Below are positions 21,819 to 34,011 of a DNA stretch of 64,000 bases, one piece after another. The stretch's first letter is position 1, and each line of letters opens with the position of its first letter. The stretch lies in NCBI GenBank assembly GCA_015501055.1, contig JADNYV010000102.1:62001-126000 (forward strand), read 5' to 3'. The notes beneath the pieces were generated by a model. It saw only the letters and a program-made list of their open reading frames with translations, did not search any database and was not told the DNA's origin. The position numbers were made by a program, and so were the translations under genes. The stretch comes from Mucidula mucida (lineage: Eukaryota; Basidiomycota; Agaricomycetes; Agaricales; Physalacriaceae).

Positions 21819-24790
21819 CTAATGCCTCTGCATCGCCTTTGCAGCTACATTATCCGCCGTCGGGAGCATCCCAGCCGCTTGGGGCACCATTGGGTGCACA
21901 TGTCCATGATGACTCGCCCCAATCATCTCCAACTCCTCCAACAATGTCTGATGACGATACGCCAATCGCCCGTTGGGCACGTTCGTCTGAAAAAGTTGAT
22001 GTGAGATGGATATAGAAAGCGAAGTGTATCATTTACTCTGGCGATATCATTCCCAGCTACACCCGGAAGATACCACTTGGACCCAATCCAGTGCCGCTTA
22101 AGCTCCATCTCGAAGCCACTCTGGATAACCGAGTTGCGCGCGAGTTCGGCGAGGGAGCTTTGCGGCAGTTTATAGATCTGCAAGCGAGTCAGCTTCACTC
22201 GTAGTAGCTCGGTAGACTCACGTGCGCGGCGACGCTGTATTCCTCCAACAAGGGCTCCTAGATCACGTTCTAGTGCCGCTATTACATCCGGCTGACGATG
22301 CAAAAACGTACTTTGGTGAAATGGAACTGCAGCGGGTCGTCCGTGCTCAAGCTCACATTCAGCCCAGTTTTGAAAAAGTCCGGGAGTGGGTTCCTTTCAT
22401 ACGTCAGAAATAGTGCGTTGTTGCTGAGGGGACTCATGGCGATGCCGATTTGCTTCAAATAGAACAGGTACTGTAGAGCGGGAACCTTGCGAAGGAGAAT
22501 TCCGTGCGATATCGAATGCGACGTCAAGAAGGCAGAGGTAAGATGGTCCGTGTCGCCTGCCTCGCCGCAGTGCGGGCGGAAGACGAAAGTGTCTTGAAGA
22601 CCGCAGTATAAGCGAAGGATCATTACTTGAGAAGAAGATACTTACTGAAACCACGTTGACGACGCCAGTTGTTCAAGCTCGCCATGTTGGCAAACATGTA
22701 GTAGACCCTATGAGAAGAGTCAACGAGCAAGTACACGCGGAGACAGAACATTTACCAGTAGGAATATGGCGGCGATTGATTGGTGTTCCATACTCGTGGG
22801 TACGGGAATTTCTTGTATATCCGACGTTCTGCCTTGGACTCGTCGTCAACTGTATCAAAGCCAATGACACGATGAAGGAAGACGTGTAATTCGGGATGCG
22901 TCCTGGGATCTTTCGTAACCTCGAACAGCGGCTTGAAAACATCTACAAGCGTCTGAGCTCGAAAGGCCCCAGCGGCAGGAGGTCAATAGCTCACTAACGA
23001 CGATATCCTCAAACTTCTCTACAGAACCATTCATCTTGTACACGTCATAGAGACGAGGTATCTGTATGAGCCATCGAACGTTGTGCGAATAAAGCTTGTG
23101 GTTCACGATCCACTTGGCCAATTTATCCCATTCGTCCATCGATCGACCGTAGATGCTAATCCGCCATTCGCAATTCTAACTCCCTGTCAGCACCCTGGAC
23201 CCGAGATCTGGAAGCGACAGGTTACCTGATACTTGCTCTGCTCCAAATCGGTCATAACCTCTGCGAAAGTAAGATTAGCTTCCGATGAGATAGACTTGAA
23301 ACATTCATACCTTTGGTGAGTTCGGCCAAATATCGCCCTTTGATAAAGTTGTCTGTCTTGAGAAAGATCTCCCGGAGGCGTGACTCTCCGATGGGGTTGT
23401 ATTTTAGGTTGAACTTGTCAAACCGGTGAAACGAATCGTTATGAGCATGCATGTCAAGGGTGTCTATAGATAATTCGTATGCCGTGAGGCCGAGCGAGTC
23501 AAAGACCTGTTTGAGCGTGAGCTCAGCTCCATCACGGTAAATAACGACATCGTCGGGGCTGCGCTTCATCTTGGACTTGATGAAGCGCAGTAAATGCTTC
23601 TGGTTCATACTGCTGGAGTGATGAACGTGGGTATCAACTTTACGGAGGTTGTAGAAGTCTCTTCAGGGTTCGTCAGACGCATCTAAGAAGATAACAGGGA
23701 TAGTGCACCTGTGAGGGACACGCTTCATATCTGCCAGCTCCTGATATTCGTTGAGAAGAGTGTACATATCAAATTTGCTCGACAGGTAGCGGAGTCGTCT
23801 AAACGCAAAGCTTTTGGTGGGTCCATCTGATATGACGCCGAGAATATAGTCTAAATCGACGAAATACTCTCTTATGGTTGGTATATCGTAGAGCGGGGAT
23901 TTGTCGTCACCTGTTCAACATATCAGGAGGCATTGTAAAAACATCTCATACCAACGCGTACTCTTCTCCGGGTCGTAAACCTGGTAAACGCCCTTGTCGT
24001 CGATCTCAAACGTCCAAGGATGTTCGCCGGGGATATCGCAATCCTCGAATCTAAACTCCTTAGAAGCATGAGTACCATCTGTGCTGATCACTTCGTCGTC
24101 CTTCCAATGCCAATGAGGCGGGGGTGGACTAGGGTAGACTTTCCAAGGCTCAAATGGCGGTTGTGTGGAAGGGTCCGGTTCGTCTGGGATGGCCACGTCT
24201 GGCCGAACGCCGTTCACATCGGCGCATTTGCTAGAGAAGCCCTTGAAGTCCTCGTCGTGGTCCTTGGGGTTGTCCCCGAGACGTTGACGCGACTTGAGAA
24301 TATATTTGTCGCGAAGGGTTAGACAGCGCTGGAGAGACTGGAAGAGATGAACGAGTTCGAGGTTCAATGGAGCCTCTGTATCTCGTTAGCTATTTGATGC
24401 AAGGTTGAGGCAAGTGCTTGTACCGGGGATATGTCCCTCTAACACAGACTTTTCAAGGATTTCTTCGTCCTCGTCTATGATTGCGCTACCGTGATGATCA
24501 CCAGCAGCGGAACCAGTCAGACCGGCGCCCAGAAAACCGTGCACAAAAGAAGCGGCACCCTCAGAGTGCGCGTCCGATCCTCGTCGATTAGCCCAGATTT
24601 TTTCGTCAATCTAGACAAGGCTTCAAAAGCCCGTCTTTTGTGGATACAGACACTGCCTTACATGTTGTTGGTGCCGTTCTTCAGGATAGCCAAAAAACCC
24701 GTCTCTAGATTCTGGAATCGCGAGTGGAGGTGTTCCTCTGCCTGTGGGCATGGGTGTAGATTCTTCAGAGGAATGCTGGGAATGGGACAT
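21819..24790 (-). CDS. AMP deaminase
   Basis: Converts AMP to IMP and ammonia in the cytosolic purine nucleotide cycle. Begins [10 protein letters not shown] at 24790, then a regulatory N-terminal region ([15 protein letters not shown]). Next come [21 protein letters not shown] and the [12 protein letters not shown] segment. The catalytic domain shows the metal-binding [83 protein letters not shown] and the active-site [20 protein letters not shown]. It ends in [10 protein letters not shown] with the stop at 21819-21821. About a dozen short introns, all those checked in frame. The start was chosen because the frame [20 protein letters not shown] joins exon 2 across an intron with good GTAAGG and CTAG sites. 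One of the best conserved genes in the window. Confidence 0.93.
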
Positions 24791-25447
24791 TTTGTGCAGA
24801 TGATGGCAGGAAGCAACTCATCATGAATTTCTCGATCATCCATACGATCTCTGTGCCACGTTCTTGTGATCGCAATTTAATTTCATATTGCTTGGCAGCT
24901 AAATTAGGCCGTCGACTCGAGTTCATGTACACATGAGGCTAGCCAGACGCTCACAGCTTCCACTTACTTGTGTTCCGTTCTAGGCCGCGTGCTTCTAGCT
25001 GGCATTGTGTGCAACAAATCACGAATCACCACACATTGTCATTCCGTCTCGATTCGGCGGACATCTTCTCGTAGTGACTCTACATACCGTGCGACAATAT
25101 CTCATGAAACAGTTTGTATCCTTGGCGTTCGCACTTACTCTACTTCAAGCTAAGCATACCTGGTTTTTACGATATGAAGAAGCTCTTGTGCAACAACGTA
25201 CTATCTGGTTCGAAGCCTGAAAAGGCGACACATATTCTCTCACCAGCGGGTCATGGGGCGCTCAGTCCTCCCCCTGGTACATTTAAACGTGAAATATTAC
25301 TTATATTCGTTCGTAAGTCCGGAACGTTGCGAGATTATACTTGTACGTACAGTTACTACACCCACTTTAGACCACGATAAGAAAAAAAGAGCATTGCTGT
25401 ACATTCATTTCACCCCCATTGTACAGAAAGCAGTCCTCGCGCGCGCT
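24791..25447. other. Intergenic: AMP deaminase promoter side and PAS gene 3' flank
   Basis: No gene recognised. Contains the presumed minus-strand promoter of AMP deaminase and the 3' flank of the PAS gene, both read leftwards. Confidence 0.5.
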
Positions 25448-26832
25448 TCATGAACTTGCACGCCGCAAAATAACTATAATCCCATCCGAATGAGCAGAAA
25501 AGATCGCATCCACAACTACCGAATCGTCTGGCGACTCTTGCGGGGGCGTCACGCGCACCACCGTCTTCGCAGGCCGTGGTCCAAAGACGCTATTCCTTCG
25601 ACTGTTCTTCGCACGCGTGCTCCGGCCCCCATTCCGAATCCGCGATGACGGTTCGGGAGATGGTCTGTACACTCGCATGAGCACAACACCTAAGCCAAAA
25701 CAAGGTAGGGACAACGCACTCCTCCGACTCCCTGCCCTCCTTCAGCAGTGCAAACTTACCAAATCCAAAGCCGCCATCACTCGGCTGCCCCGTCTCATTA
25801 ACTCCCCAGCCTTTGACGAGATTGATCCAGTCCCGGACGTTCGTCTCGGAATTCCGTGATACGTAGTCGAAGAAGCTGCGCCCCAGACTATCGCTGGAGT
25901 CGATGAGCAGGTCATTTGAGCAGTAAAGGATGTTGCAGCGTAGGCTAAAGCGGTCGAGGATTAATGCGGTGCGGAAGGATTGAGAGGGCAGATGGTTGTA
26001 AGTTATTTCAGAGTTGTTGTCTTCGTCTTCATCGTCGAACATGCGTGGGCTTGGTGGTAGTGGGGAAGGGTCATGCCACCGCTGAAAACGTCAGCATAGT
26101 GTGAAAGTAAAGAATTAAGACGTACTCGAAGTTGGAAAGACTCAGAGACTGGTGCGAGAACGGTGATTTCCTGCGCGGTGGAAGCGTTATGCAGGGCCTT
26201 GGCACCAGGGCTAGCAAAGGACACGCTTCCGACGACGACGTTGTGCACTATCGTTCTGTTGGAATGTTATAACGTCGGCGTTCGGGGGAAGGGAGCTACT
26301 GACCTAGACTATAAACGAACGTCAATGAGTTATGGACTAACATGGGCGGATATACTCACAACACTGCAGAGGACGTAGCCCTTGTATGGGTCCTTATGTC
26401 GCATCCGGAGATATACGAGTGCCGCGGCTTTATCAGCCCTTATAGTGTCACTGCTGATCGTGAGCAGACGCGACGGCGGGAGCAGACAGACTTCACTGGT
26501 GCAACTTTCGTACACGCATAGATTCGTCGGGGTGTACGAGCTCAATAGACGGATGACCATACAGTTCATTGGCTTCGAATCCTGTATTCTCATGTTAGAT
26601 TCGTCAGAGTCAACAGTCAAACGACGCGCCTAGTAAATCGACCACACTGTCGGTCATGTAAAGCCACCTCGCCTAATTGTAGGCAATGAGCATTGGCTGT
26701 TTCCTTGAGGGCGCAGGACACTCGTACCTCTTGGGAGAAATCGACGATGCCAACTTGAATTACATTAGCGACCGTCAACAGCAGAGACAATAACTCACTG
26801 AACGAAAGACACGGTGGTGTTGAATCACTCAT
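25448..26832 (-). CDS. PAS-domain protein, function unknown
   Basis: Starts MSDSTPPCLSF (an in-frame upstream Met at 26937 is possible). After introns comes a first PAS-type block: TDSVVDLLGAS, then GFEANELYGHPSIELVHPDES, then ADKAAALVYLRMRHKDPYKGY. A second PAS-like block follows: TALILDRFSLRCNILYCSNDLL, LGRSFFDYVSRNSE and GVNETGQPSDGGFGFGKFALL. The C terminus has a basic stretch (RNGGRSTRAKNSRRN) and ends AHSDGIIVILRRASS. No GATA finger, kinase or bHLH is visible, so this is not a complete white-collar protein. It is probably a sensor or protein-interaction module acting with partners. Intron edges near 26100-26600 are approximate. Confidence 0.72.
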
Positions 26833-27946
26833 CGTAGCCTGAGACGATGCCTGTACCATGCCAAGTGTTGAAGAAATAGTAAGAGGCCAAGCGGGTAAGG
26901 TACCGAACGAGCCGGGATTCCCTTTACACGCTTCCATTGCTTACTTATTACTATTCATGAGGCAACGCCTGACGTGTCGCCCCAAACGTCGTGGCGGCGA
27001 CTGCCTTCATGATTGCAAGATAGAATCAGGTTCTACCGCAACACGAGGCAAGATTGGCGGATCTTCCGAAATCTCGTTAAGATCCAGAGGCCATTGACAG
27101 CCTGGCGATAAATTTGGGAACTGGGCGCGACCATGTCCTCGGATAAGTGAGTTGCTGGTGAACGCCACATCGGGATCTCAGCGCGCGACCGTAAGGCGCG
27201 TAACTTTGAAGCCAATGTCAGGAAAGTGAATGGTCTTCAGACTCCGCGAAATCGGAAGCATCCGCGAACGATATAAAATGGCGCCGATCAGGTGGGAAGG
27301 CACCCGAACTCTGTAGGAGGCGCTGGTTGTCTGCTGGGACAAAGTGGAGATTGTAAAAACTCATTGACAATCAGTAGGATGGCGTTCACCTTCGCAGAAT
27401 CGGATGAAGATGCGCAGTGTGCATCGATTAGCCCCGTAAAGTTATGGAGCGGGATTCGCAAGGAAGTCTTGTACATATCCTTTAAGTTTGAAGATCTGGC
27501 AGGTACTAACCAGACTCACCAACGTGTAAACAGGTAAGATACAGTGCGTATCGCAATTAATCTGCGAGGTAGATAGACGTCCAGAACCAAGTTCTGACAA
27601 GTGACAGATCCTGGGGCGTTTCGGAACTGGATCTGGTTCGAAGCCTTGGGAAACGAGTCGGCATTGAGCGCTGTCGTGGACTCGGCTGGTCCCGCAGAAT
27701 GTCACTGGATGCGTCATTGCCGCTGTATTGCGAGCCCCAATCCGCGTCGGAGGGAAGAAAGAGAAGGACGCCATGCAGTATGGCCGCGGACTTGCCAATT
27801 GACAGTAAGTGGATAGCGTTGGAATAACGCCTTGGGCGGTACTCGAACCCACCCACTCACTGTCGGGGCAGGCAAATCACAGAACAGGCAGGCAAGACTA
27901 TCTCCTGACCACCATCCAAAAAATCCTCAAGTTTACTAAAAACGGG
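26833..27946. other. About 1.1 kb without a recognised gene
   Basis: Overlapping open frames on both strands (27442-27856 minus, 27292-27537 plus) show no family motif. The region lies between two divergently transcribed genes (PAS gene leftwards, TRM61 rightwards) and probably holds both promoters. Confidence 0.45.
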
Positions 27947-29261
27947 ATGTGGTCAACAGAACGCACGATAGCTGACGGGGACGTAGTCATTGTTTGGCTA
28001 GTAAGTGACCACAACCTTGAATAGCCCCTTCCAAAGCTAATTGAAGCAAAAACACAGACTAGGGACATGATCCAACCTCTCCAGATTCAGGCTGGAAAAG
28101 ACTTCAACAGCAGGTTCGGAAACTATAGACAATCAGACTTCATTGGAATTCCGTACGGCTCCAAAGTTGGCGCCAAGAATGGAAAAGGCTTCGTACACCT
28201 CCTCCGTCCAACCCCAGAATTATGGACCATGGCCCTTCCCCATCGAACCCAGATCCTGTACATAGCGGACATCTCTTTCATCATATCCTACCTCAACATC
28301 CACAAGGGAAGCACGGTCATCGAAGCTGGTCCGTACTATTGGTGGCGTCACCTACAGTGAATCCTCATTAAACGCCCCAGGCACTGGCTCTGCATCATTT
28401 TCCCATTCAGTCATTCGTACCATCGGCTCCTCAGGGCATCTCTGGTCTTATGAGTTTCACGAGGCGCGCGCAGAAAAAGCCAGGTCGGTCAGACTCGCAT
28501 CCTACTCTCGTTACAAACTAAATATCCTCAGACAGGAATTCGCGCGCCACGGCTTCCTCGACATCGTAACTCTCACACACCGAAACGTATGCAAGGACGG
28601 TTTTACAGTGACAGACACTGCAGACAGTCGTAAGCTTCTTCCACCCGTCGTCCAGTATTTGTACCCAATTGCGCTCACAGTCTTTCTTGACATCCCTGCC
28701 CCCTGGGATGCCATCGCCCACGCGAAAACCGCTCTCCGAAAGGACTGCATAACGCGTATATGCTGCTTCAGCCCATGCATGGAGCAAGTCCTACGCACCG
28801 TGAACGCACTAAACGAATCGGGCTTCACGGATATCACCATGTTCGAAACCCTACTCCGTCCACACGATGTCGCGCAGGTGCCAGTGCCGTTGAAGATCAG
28901 CGAGATATCCGATCGGCTGAAAAAGGCAGAAGCACGGCGGGAGGTGAAGCGACTCCGGCAGATTGCGCAGAACCAGGCCAAGGGGAAGAGAAAACGTGAG
29001 GATGGCGAAGATGGCGAGAGCGAGGCCGACGGAAAGAGAGTGAAGACGGAGGAAGAGAAGGGAGATGAGCTTGTGGAGATTATACCGGAGACGGTTGATG
29101 ACGGGGAGGAGATACAGGTGAACGAACCGGAGACTGAGAAGATGAGCGTCTCGAAAGTTATGTCCGAAGTAAGAGGGCATACGTCGTACCTGACTTTTGC
29201 TTCTCTTATGCCTGTGCATCCGGACATGGCCGCACGCAAGACATTTGCTGAGGGTGTATAG
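27947..29261 (+). CDS. TRM61: tRNA (adenine(58)-N1)-methyltransferase catalytic subunit (TRM61/GCD14)
   Basis: Forms 1-methyladenosine at position 58 in the T loop of tRNAs, in the nucleus, as a complex with the non-catalytic TRM6 subunit. Opens MWSTERTIADGDVVIVWL. After an intron comes IPYGSKVGAKNGKGFVHLLRPTPELWT, then LPHRTQILYIADISFI. The SAM-binding motif GSTVIEAGTGSG is split by an intron starting GTCCGT. Next are WSYEFHEARAEKAR, then VFLDIPAPWDA, then ICCFSPCMEQVLRTV, where partner and tRNA contacts are expected. The tail carries a charged insert (GKRKREDGEDGESEADGKR) and ends in LMPVHPDMAARKTFAEGV. Four introns were followed, all in frame. Confidence 0.92.
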
Positions 29262-30655
29262 TATCGATTTCATTCCTCTCAGTTAGATGACTAGTACTTT
29301 ATACACAGCATCAAAATTGATTTCTTTTTCTATTGGGCTGACTTGTCTCTTTGCTTGAGCGGTGGTTCCACGCCGCTGTGCAAGTTAGTGGGATCTAGTG
29401 GGATGAGCCGGGTCGTGCCAAACAATGCCAACAAGACTTGGCGCGTCGTTCTACGTCTCTCTCCTTATCGCCTCTCTGTCTCTCGCTTAACACGACCGTC
29501 AATCTCGGATACAGTCCCGCGAGGATAGATAACCCGCGGACGAGAGCACCTCGCCGCTGCACGATGCAGCGGGTGCTTGACTGTATGCCATCGGCGCTGT
29601 CCAGTGTCTTGGACGTATCGCCCTTTTGCGGCGGGGTGGCTGAACGTCGGCACTGTCATAATCGCACTCAACAGGGTGACCTGCTTGCATATTCTCCCAG
29701 TCAATGGTTCATTTTTACTTTGCAGATCCGACCTTGAACTCGCGACACAAACGCGGCAACAATGAGTCCTACGCGTCTACGTCTATCTCTTCTCATTACT
29801 CGCCTTACTTTTTGTGCTGGACATCCGTCAATGTCGAACCCGTAGAACGGTCGCATACGTATGCAGATATGCGCGCATATAGGGTCAGGAACTGCATATA
29901 CGGCGTTCATCCGATATGCACCGTATGCGCCTGCATATACCAGCAATTTTGCCATCAAATTTCGATTAGAATCTCCGCGAACACGTTGCCGCCTCTGATC
30001 GCGCCCTCGGGGCGGCCTCCAAGCGTGGCGTTGAGTGGCGGCGTAGTGTCCTTGGTGTCTCTCTGATGTTTCTTGTTAGTATCTGCTCAATTTTGTCAGT
30101 CTTGAATGGCGAGCAATCTTGTAGCACCAACTCTTTGCCCATTGTAGCAAGTAGAATTAGTGTATTGAGCTGTATACTACCTCAAAAATGTCCTTTAATT
30201 CTCCCTCTTCAATGAACACAAGTAACAGTACATAGTAGATGACCATAAGAACAGAATTCACTGAATCTACGAGAATAACGCCTTGTCCGACGTTGAGCAG
30301 CTTGCCGTAGCGCATCAATCCCGACCAGGGTCAAGGCAGGGTTCGTCTCGGGGGACATCCAGAGATGGATCGTGGACGCGACCGCAGCCGCTTGAGGTAC
30401 CATGATCGTCTTGAACGGGAAGAAGGTTGTGGATGGAGTAAAGCCTGATCATGACAGATAGTAAGTGCTTCTTTCCCTGGAATTTTAGACGCATATATTC
30501 ACAGTTCTAGCAACAGAAAGGCGACCATGAAGCTCTGGGTGAGTGACGTCGTGGGTTCCTCTCTACCATCATCGACTCATCGCTTCTACCTCTAGTCGGC
30601 CAACCTCGCCGCCCTTGATGGCGCTGCAGTGTGTAAGGTGGAAATGGGAACCACG
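29262..30655. other. About 1.4 kb without a recognised gene; contains a GCATAT-rich block
   Basis: Open frames here are short and mutually overlapping. Around 29846-29942 the motifs GCATAC, GCATAT and ATATGC recur many times in both orientations, giving a locally palindromic block. A short ATG plus GTGAGT pattern near 30526 could be a small exon, but I cannot extend it. Confidence 0.4.
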
Positions 30656-31195
30656 TCAAGTAGCTTTCGCTTGCCGAGGAGCTCTAACCTGGTGACAGAT
30701 GGACAACTTGTAAAGGTATCGATCCTTCTCCAAGGCAATGTGTCGAATGAAAGCGCAAGGTTGGTCGACCATGAAGCCGACTATGGACGGCGGAGAGACG
30801 AGCCTCTGGGGGATATCATACAAAAGAGCATCTTCCCACTGCGATGAATGCATCATCAAGAGCTTCAGGATCCTAGCGGATGCCTCAGCATCCCCTTTCT
30901 CAAAATATATCAAAAACCTGAGGTCGCGCTCGGGTACAGCGCGTTCCAAGCCGCAGCACACGATCGCGACAGCATCCTTCTTTTTCTTGACCGCTTCGAG
31001 ATCGAGCTCAATTTGTAAGCAAGGCGTTTCATGACCACAGTCACAGTAGCGCGCCAATATTGGGACACTCGCGTGCGGCTACGGTATCCACGACATATCG
31101 ACGATGTCCAAAAGTCGCGCCCTTGGGGGGATTCTTCCGGTGACGGGTAACGAAGGGCGGAAACGGTGTTTCGTGGCTTCAGTGGCAGCTTTGCA
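30656..31195 (-). pseudogene. F-box-like gene relic, copy B
   Basis: On the minus strand the 3' block (KKKKDAVAIVCCGLERAVPERDL-like, then DAEASARILKLLMMHSSQW, then ALLYDIPQRLVS) is nearly the same as copy A at 10829-11147. Upstream, GCAAAGCTGCCACTGAAG and GAAACACCGTTTCCGCCC match copy A near 10690-10720. The part encoding the F-box core (EIYHAIFEHLL in copy A) is deleted and the frame is lost. The 3' part extends further than in copy A (VDQPCAFIRHIALEKDRYLY). A dead relic of an F-box-type gene. Confidence 0.65.
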
Positions 31196-31341
31196 TGTTT
31201 GGGCCTAATTAAAATGTCGCGCAGACGTCGATTTTTATCACTTTCTCGGGCATGTCCTCATGTTCGCAAGAACTTGCCCTGCCGCTTTGACCTATCTCCT
31301 AACCATTCGGTGTTCCTCTGTGGGACCGTGCCGTGTATCGA

Positions 31342-31362
31342 CTTCCTTCCTTCCTTCCTTCC
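31342..31362 (+). repeat. Microsatellite (CTTC)5
   Basis: A pure run of CTTC tetranucleotides. The surrounding stretch 31196-31600 shows no gene. Confidence 0.85.
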
Positions 31363-31600
31363 GATTCTGTCTGCAAGTTCCCTGTCTCAACGGTGACATC
31401 GAGAAAGACTACGAATCTGGGGCATCGACGCAAGTTCAGATTAATGGGCTGAGGGTATGCCACCGATACCAATAGGGATCTGCTAGATTCTGCCATATGG
31501 TAGACCATGATATCCGTGCGTTTGTTTGAGGAACACAAAGTAATGTTTCGGTTACACAGACACAACTTTCTGCTGCAGAGCGGAACACCATTTGAGTTGC

Positions 31601-33396
31601 TTATAGAGTTTCAGCCACAGTACTCCACCGCCTCTTCCGGAAGTCCATACCCCACCCGAGGACGCCAAACCCACCAGCTCCTGCAAGACACGTCGCGACA
31701 AACACAATAACGTTCCTAAAACGACCCCCGCTTATCGGAAACACCGCATTGACAAGGTCACCTTTCGAACGCGATGCGGATGCAATCAAAGTCGTCGATA
31801 TCGGCGTAGCCAATATGTTGCCTAGCCCTCGTGAAAGTGTTAGATACCCAAAAAGGTACGTAGCGAGGTTTGGGTCGTCTTCTATCAATGAGAGTTTCCG
31901 TATGTATTTCTTGAAGGACGATTAAGAGACTTACTGGCGACAGGTTTGCTGAACCCGGACCATAAGCTTGTCCAGCTCCCTGCGAGACAGCCATATGCTA
32001 TGCCAAAGCAGATGAGACCCGTAAGGTTCTTGGAGAGTAGACCCCAGATGATGAAGGTGGCCAGTGAAGACGGGAACAGTATACACAGAGCTAACGACCA
32101 TGGATTCAACTTGTCACTGAGATAGCCCAATGATATACGACCGATCAAGGAGGAGCCTTTATTCGAGATCAGATGAAAGTCAATGACCATGACTACTCTT
32201 ACCGTTCAGAAGAGCGATGGCCAAAGACGATTTTGAAGCACTGATATTGAGGTCACTGGCAAAAGCTGACCGATTTGCATGGCGTCAAGACATTCAACGT
32301 GGACACTCACTAGGCAGCCATATCAAAGGCAGATAATACGCGAACCCTATCAGAGTGTTGATGATGATGACAACCCAGAAAATCCTGTCCGTCATCCAAT
32401 CTCGATTTCTCGGAGGGGCAACATGCGACGTCCGCGAGAGTGGAATGCGTGGCTTTACAAAAGGTAATAAAGGAATGAGGACGACCGTAATGCCGATGGA
32501 GATATAACGAAGAGCTTTCGCGACCCCAAAAGCCGATATCAAACGTGGTATAACGAGCGGAAGCACGATCCCTCCCATCGCGGTTCCTTTAGCCCGAATC
32601 AGAATCAGAGTCGCGCTGCTGAATACGTGCCGGACTGACCAGCGAAGATGATGCTATTTGCGAGGCCACGTCTGTTAATGAACCACTCAGAGAGGTACGA
32701 GATGCACGGAGCATATAGAAGCGATCCTCCAATGGCATAAAGAACACCTTGAAGGGCGACCAGAGTCGAAACCTGGCCCATATCAATACACGTGTTGAGC
32801 AGCCGGTGTCCTGTTGATTACCTTGGATATGTAACTGGCACTGAAAAGGCTCGCCCAGCAGAGGACTAGTCCAACCCACATCGCCGTCCGCCGATGTTGT
32901 GGATATCGCGCTGTTAGAGGATATATCAACGGCCCTAGTGAAGGTTGAGATTTTAGCCACAGGTAATAGACATACTCTCACCCGAGCAGTTCATGATTCC
33001 AGACGCCACGGGTCCAATAAGAGGAAGGACGGACGTCGCATGTGCCTGTGAGCTATATCGAGGATCGTTAAAGTAGCCTATGAAGAAGTTAGATTGACTC
33101 TTTTACTAGTATTACGCAGTTTCAAGGAGCACGAACCATCGAGGATGAGTCCATAGGCGTCTGGAAAGCCCCATACGATGGCTTCAATGAAGAACGCAGC
33201 GATGAGCTGCAGCGCGAAGTTCACGATATCGATTAAAGGATGCAGAATGCATAAATTGACTGACAAAAGACCACGCGCCAAATCCTTTGTCTACAGGAGC
33301 GAGATTGGATTCGTTCAAGTGAACCTCTTCAATTGTTGATCCTTCGCGCGCCGTAGAGGAAGAGGCTCTGGCACCAAGTTGGATGGTTTCTGACAT
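31601..33396 (-). CDS. MFS transporter, monocarboxylate-porter-like
   Basis: Intact paralogue of the pseudogene at 585-2429. N-terminal cytosolic stretch (VHLNESNLAPVDKGFGAWSFV), then membrane segments: LIAAFFIEAIVWGFPDAYG, SVLPLIGPVASGIMNCSG, AMWVGLVLCWASLFSASY, and GVLYAIGGSLLYAPCISYLSEWF. Next are GGIVLPLVIPRLIS, VVIIINTLIGFAYYLPLIWL, LIGRISLGYLSDKLNPWSLA, LATFIIWGLLS and a last pair ending in LAGAGGFGVLGWGMDF. The order and the GRISLGYLSDK loop fit fungal members of the monocarboxylate porter family, which resemble Mch/MCT proteins. About eight introns, all followed in frame to the TAA at 31601-31603. Substrate unknown; plasma membrane location is expected from the family. Confidence 0.88.
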
Positions 33397-33931
33397 AGGA
33401 AGTTACCCGAATCCAGGGTCTCGTTATCTAGAAAAAATCTTTCGGTTCGACGGACCCGACGACCCCGAATCCTTTAAGCAGACTCTGTGGCGCGTTGACA
33501 TGATTGCATGAGGGGGTGTAGTGAAATCCGAATCGCGTTGACGGTTTCCTATTCGGTTCTACACGTGTGCCACACCGGGTCTGTGGTCATCCACCATGGT
33601 CCATCTCCACTCAAATTTGAACGTTGCTCATGATGCAGCTATGATGCCTATAGTCTATTAATGATAGCAGTTCCTCAGGATCCAATCACTCCCAAATTTG
33701 TGCCGCCACGCCTCCTTTCTCTCATCTGGGCACAATGTATCTAAATCTTACCTGATCCATCTCCGCTTCTAGATCGCCGAACGTTCATTTCCTTACCCGC
33801 GCATGAGGCTATCCCGGGGCAGTGTACTCAATTGTCCTGCAGGCTGAAAAACCGCAGTAGTCCGCTCTGACGTCAAGCTCCAGGCGCAAATGGAAGACCT
33901 ATTCTTGGAGAGTCAAAACGAAATGCGGCTC
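33397..33931. other. Intergenic, divergent promoters
   Basis: Lies between the MFS gene (leftwards) and the CYSTM-like gene (rightwards). No open frame of note. Confidence 0.5.
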
Positions 33932-33939
33932 TATATAAA
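33932..33939 (+). promoter_or_regulatory. TATA box of the cysteine-rich small protein gene
   Basis: TATATAAA, 80 bp upstream of the start codon at 34012, followed by a C-rich leader. The spacing equals that of DPBB copy 2. Confidence 0.6.
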
Positions 33940-34011
33940 GGCCAAGTTGCCTGTCACCTGTTGTTAAACTTTACCACCCCCACTCACCTCCCTCGCACTC
34001 CCTAAACAACT

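Noticed and set aside
431..26977. Shared short string (GCCTGACGTGT with flanks) near 431 and near 26957
   Set aside because: About 20 bp with one mismatch and no flanking similarity; could be chance or a common regulatory motif.
27835..27860. T-arm-like sequence (GGTTCGAGT on the minus strand)
   Set aside because: The stem on either side does not pair and no acceptor or anticodon arm fits, so not a tRNA gene.
28511..29239. 242-codon minus-strand open frame
   Set aside because: It is antisense to the well-supported TRM61 coding exon; its serine-rich composition is the usual shadow of acidic and lysine codons.
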